A DNA stretch of 64,000 nucleotides from CAZMSD01 sp964568855 (GTDB lineage Bacteria > CAIWAD01), in assembly GCA_964568855.1 (NCBI GenBank), contig CAZMSD010000014.1, positions 21,451 through 85,450 on the forward strand. Reading direction: 5' to 3'. This document shows positions 63,816 through 64,000 of the stretch, piece after piece. The position numbers were made by a program, and so were the translations under genes. The stretch's first letter is position 1. Each line of letters begins with the position of its first letter. Under the pieces are notes generated by a model, which saw only the letters and a program-made list of their open reading frames with translations, did no database searches and was not told where the DNA came from.

Positions 63816-63830
63816 AGACCTTCAAGGTCT
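63816..63830. terminator. Short hairpin after the last gene
   Basis: AGACCTT-C-AAGGTCT is a 7-bp inverted repeat just beyond the stop of the minus-strand gene at 63840. The minus-strand sequence after it has no T run (TGACTCC), while the plus strand has CGGTTTGTT, so it is a weak terminator at best. Confidence 0.35.
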
Positions 63831-63839
63831 CGGTTTGTT

Positions 63840-64000
63840 CTACCGCCCGAACCACTCCTCCCTCTCCGGCGGCGTCGGACTCTCCATGAATTCCTTCCAG
63901 CGGAGGGTGTCCAGCGCGGGATCCGGCGCGGGCGGGGGAAGCGGCAGGTCCACGGCGCGGATCGCGGGACGGTTTCTCCGAGGTGGCCGATTGCGTGATA
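63840..64000 (-). CDS. C-terminal fragment of an unidentified protein (cut by window edge)
   Basis: On the minus strand, a frame open from the window edge to a TAG at 63840-63842 encodes a proline-rich, well-behaved C-terminus (PAIRAVDLPLPPPAPDPALD, then TLRWKEFMESPTPPEREEWF). Codon use and the W/F-containing ending look like real coding sequence, whereas other frames here are Arg/Gly/Pro noise. I cannot identify the protein from about 53 residues. It is upstream of ychF and co-directional, with a 217-base spacer between them. Confidence 0.5.
   Translation of the reverse strand, partial: SRNRPPRRNRPAIRAVDLPLPPPAPDPALDTLRWKEFMESPTPPEREEWFGR

Overview
The window is 64 kb from a GC-rich (about 64%) Gram-negative (diderm) bacterium, probably a metagenome-assembled scaffold because it contains an exact 100-base run of N (20895-20994). 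An RND pump with a TolC-type outer-membrane partner, a lipopolysaccharide/exopolysaccharide locus, ferredoxin-linked 2-oxoacid oxidation, class I FbaB aldolase and glycogen breakdown genes suit a soil, sediment or subsurface bacterium of an under-sampled phylum. The sequence alone does not fix the taxon. I saw no rRNA, tRNA, CRISPR array, transposase or phage structural gene.

Layout. (1) 1-12.2 kb: surface polysaccharide locus of mosaic base composition: a pyruvyl-transferase-like fragment, a Wzy/O-antigen-ligase-like membrane protein, three GT4-type glycosyltransferases, two NodB deacetylases, a CapK/PaaK-like adenylating enzyme, a methyltransferase, and an aminotransferase/oxidoreductase/acetyltransferase set for an acetamido sugar. 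A clearly AT-richer block (about 6.4-9.4 kb) looks recently acquired. (2) 12.3-19.3 kb: adaptor-RND-TolC-DUF523 efflux operon with an XRE regulator gene upstream. (3) 19.8-25.4 kb: FbaB aldolase, the assembly gap inside an inverted repeat, a hybrid histidine kinase, a MATE pump and a Res-Xre toxin-antitoxin pair. (4) 25.4-34.8 kb: a small membrane/rhodanese/MauE set, a hydrolase, then a TetR-controlled fadE-fadA-fadN beta-oxidation operon and an EamA transporter. (5) 35-40 kb: heterodimeric ABC exporter and hisC. (6) 40.2-53 kb: a 2-oxoacid:ferredoxin oxidoreductase with fused beta-gamma chain, a patatin-like protein, then a glycogen-use run (glgP, M18 aminopeptidase, Na+/solute symporter, glgX, predicted exported protein). 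(7) 53-64 kb, mostly minus strand: MATE pump, beta-CASP-like hydrolase, a candidate small RNA, TauE-like permease, a second heterodimeric ABC exporter coupled to a degenerate DUF885 protein, ychF, and the tail of an unknown gene.

The most striking pattern is not a gene. The heptamer GTGATAC occurs 36 times (both orientations counted), about eight times a rough base-composition expectation. It lies mostly inside genes, in different reading frames and both orientations, with a preferred C before and A/G after. This resembles a DNA-uptake-type or other genome-maintenance signal. A second unusual pattern is two genes (an EamA transporter and an ABC exporter) whose best starts are CTG codons lying inside a CTGA stop-start overlap, matching the ATGA/GTGA overlaps used by neighbouring genes.
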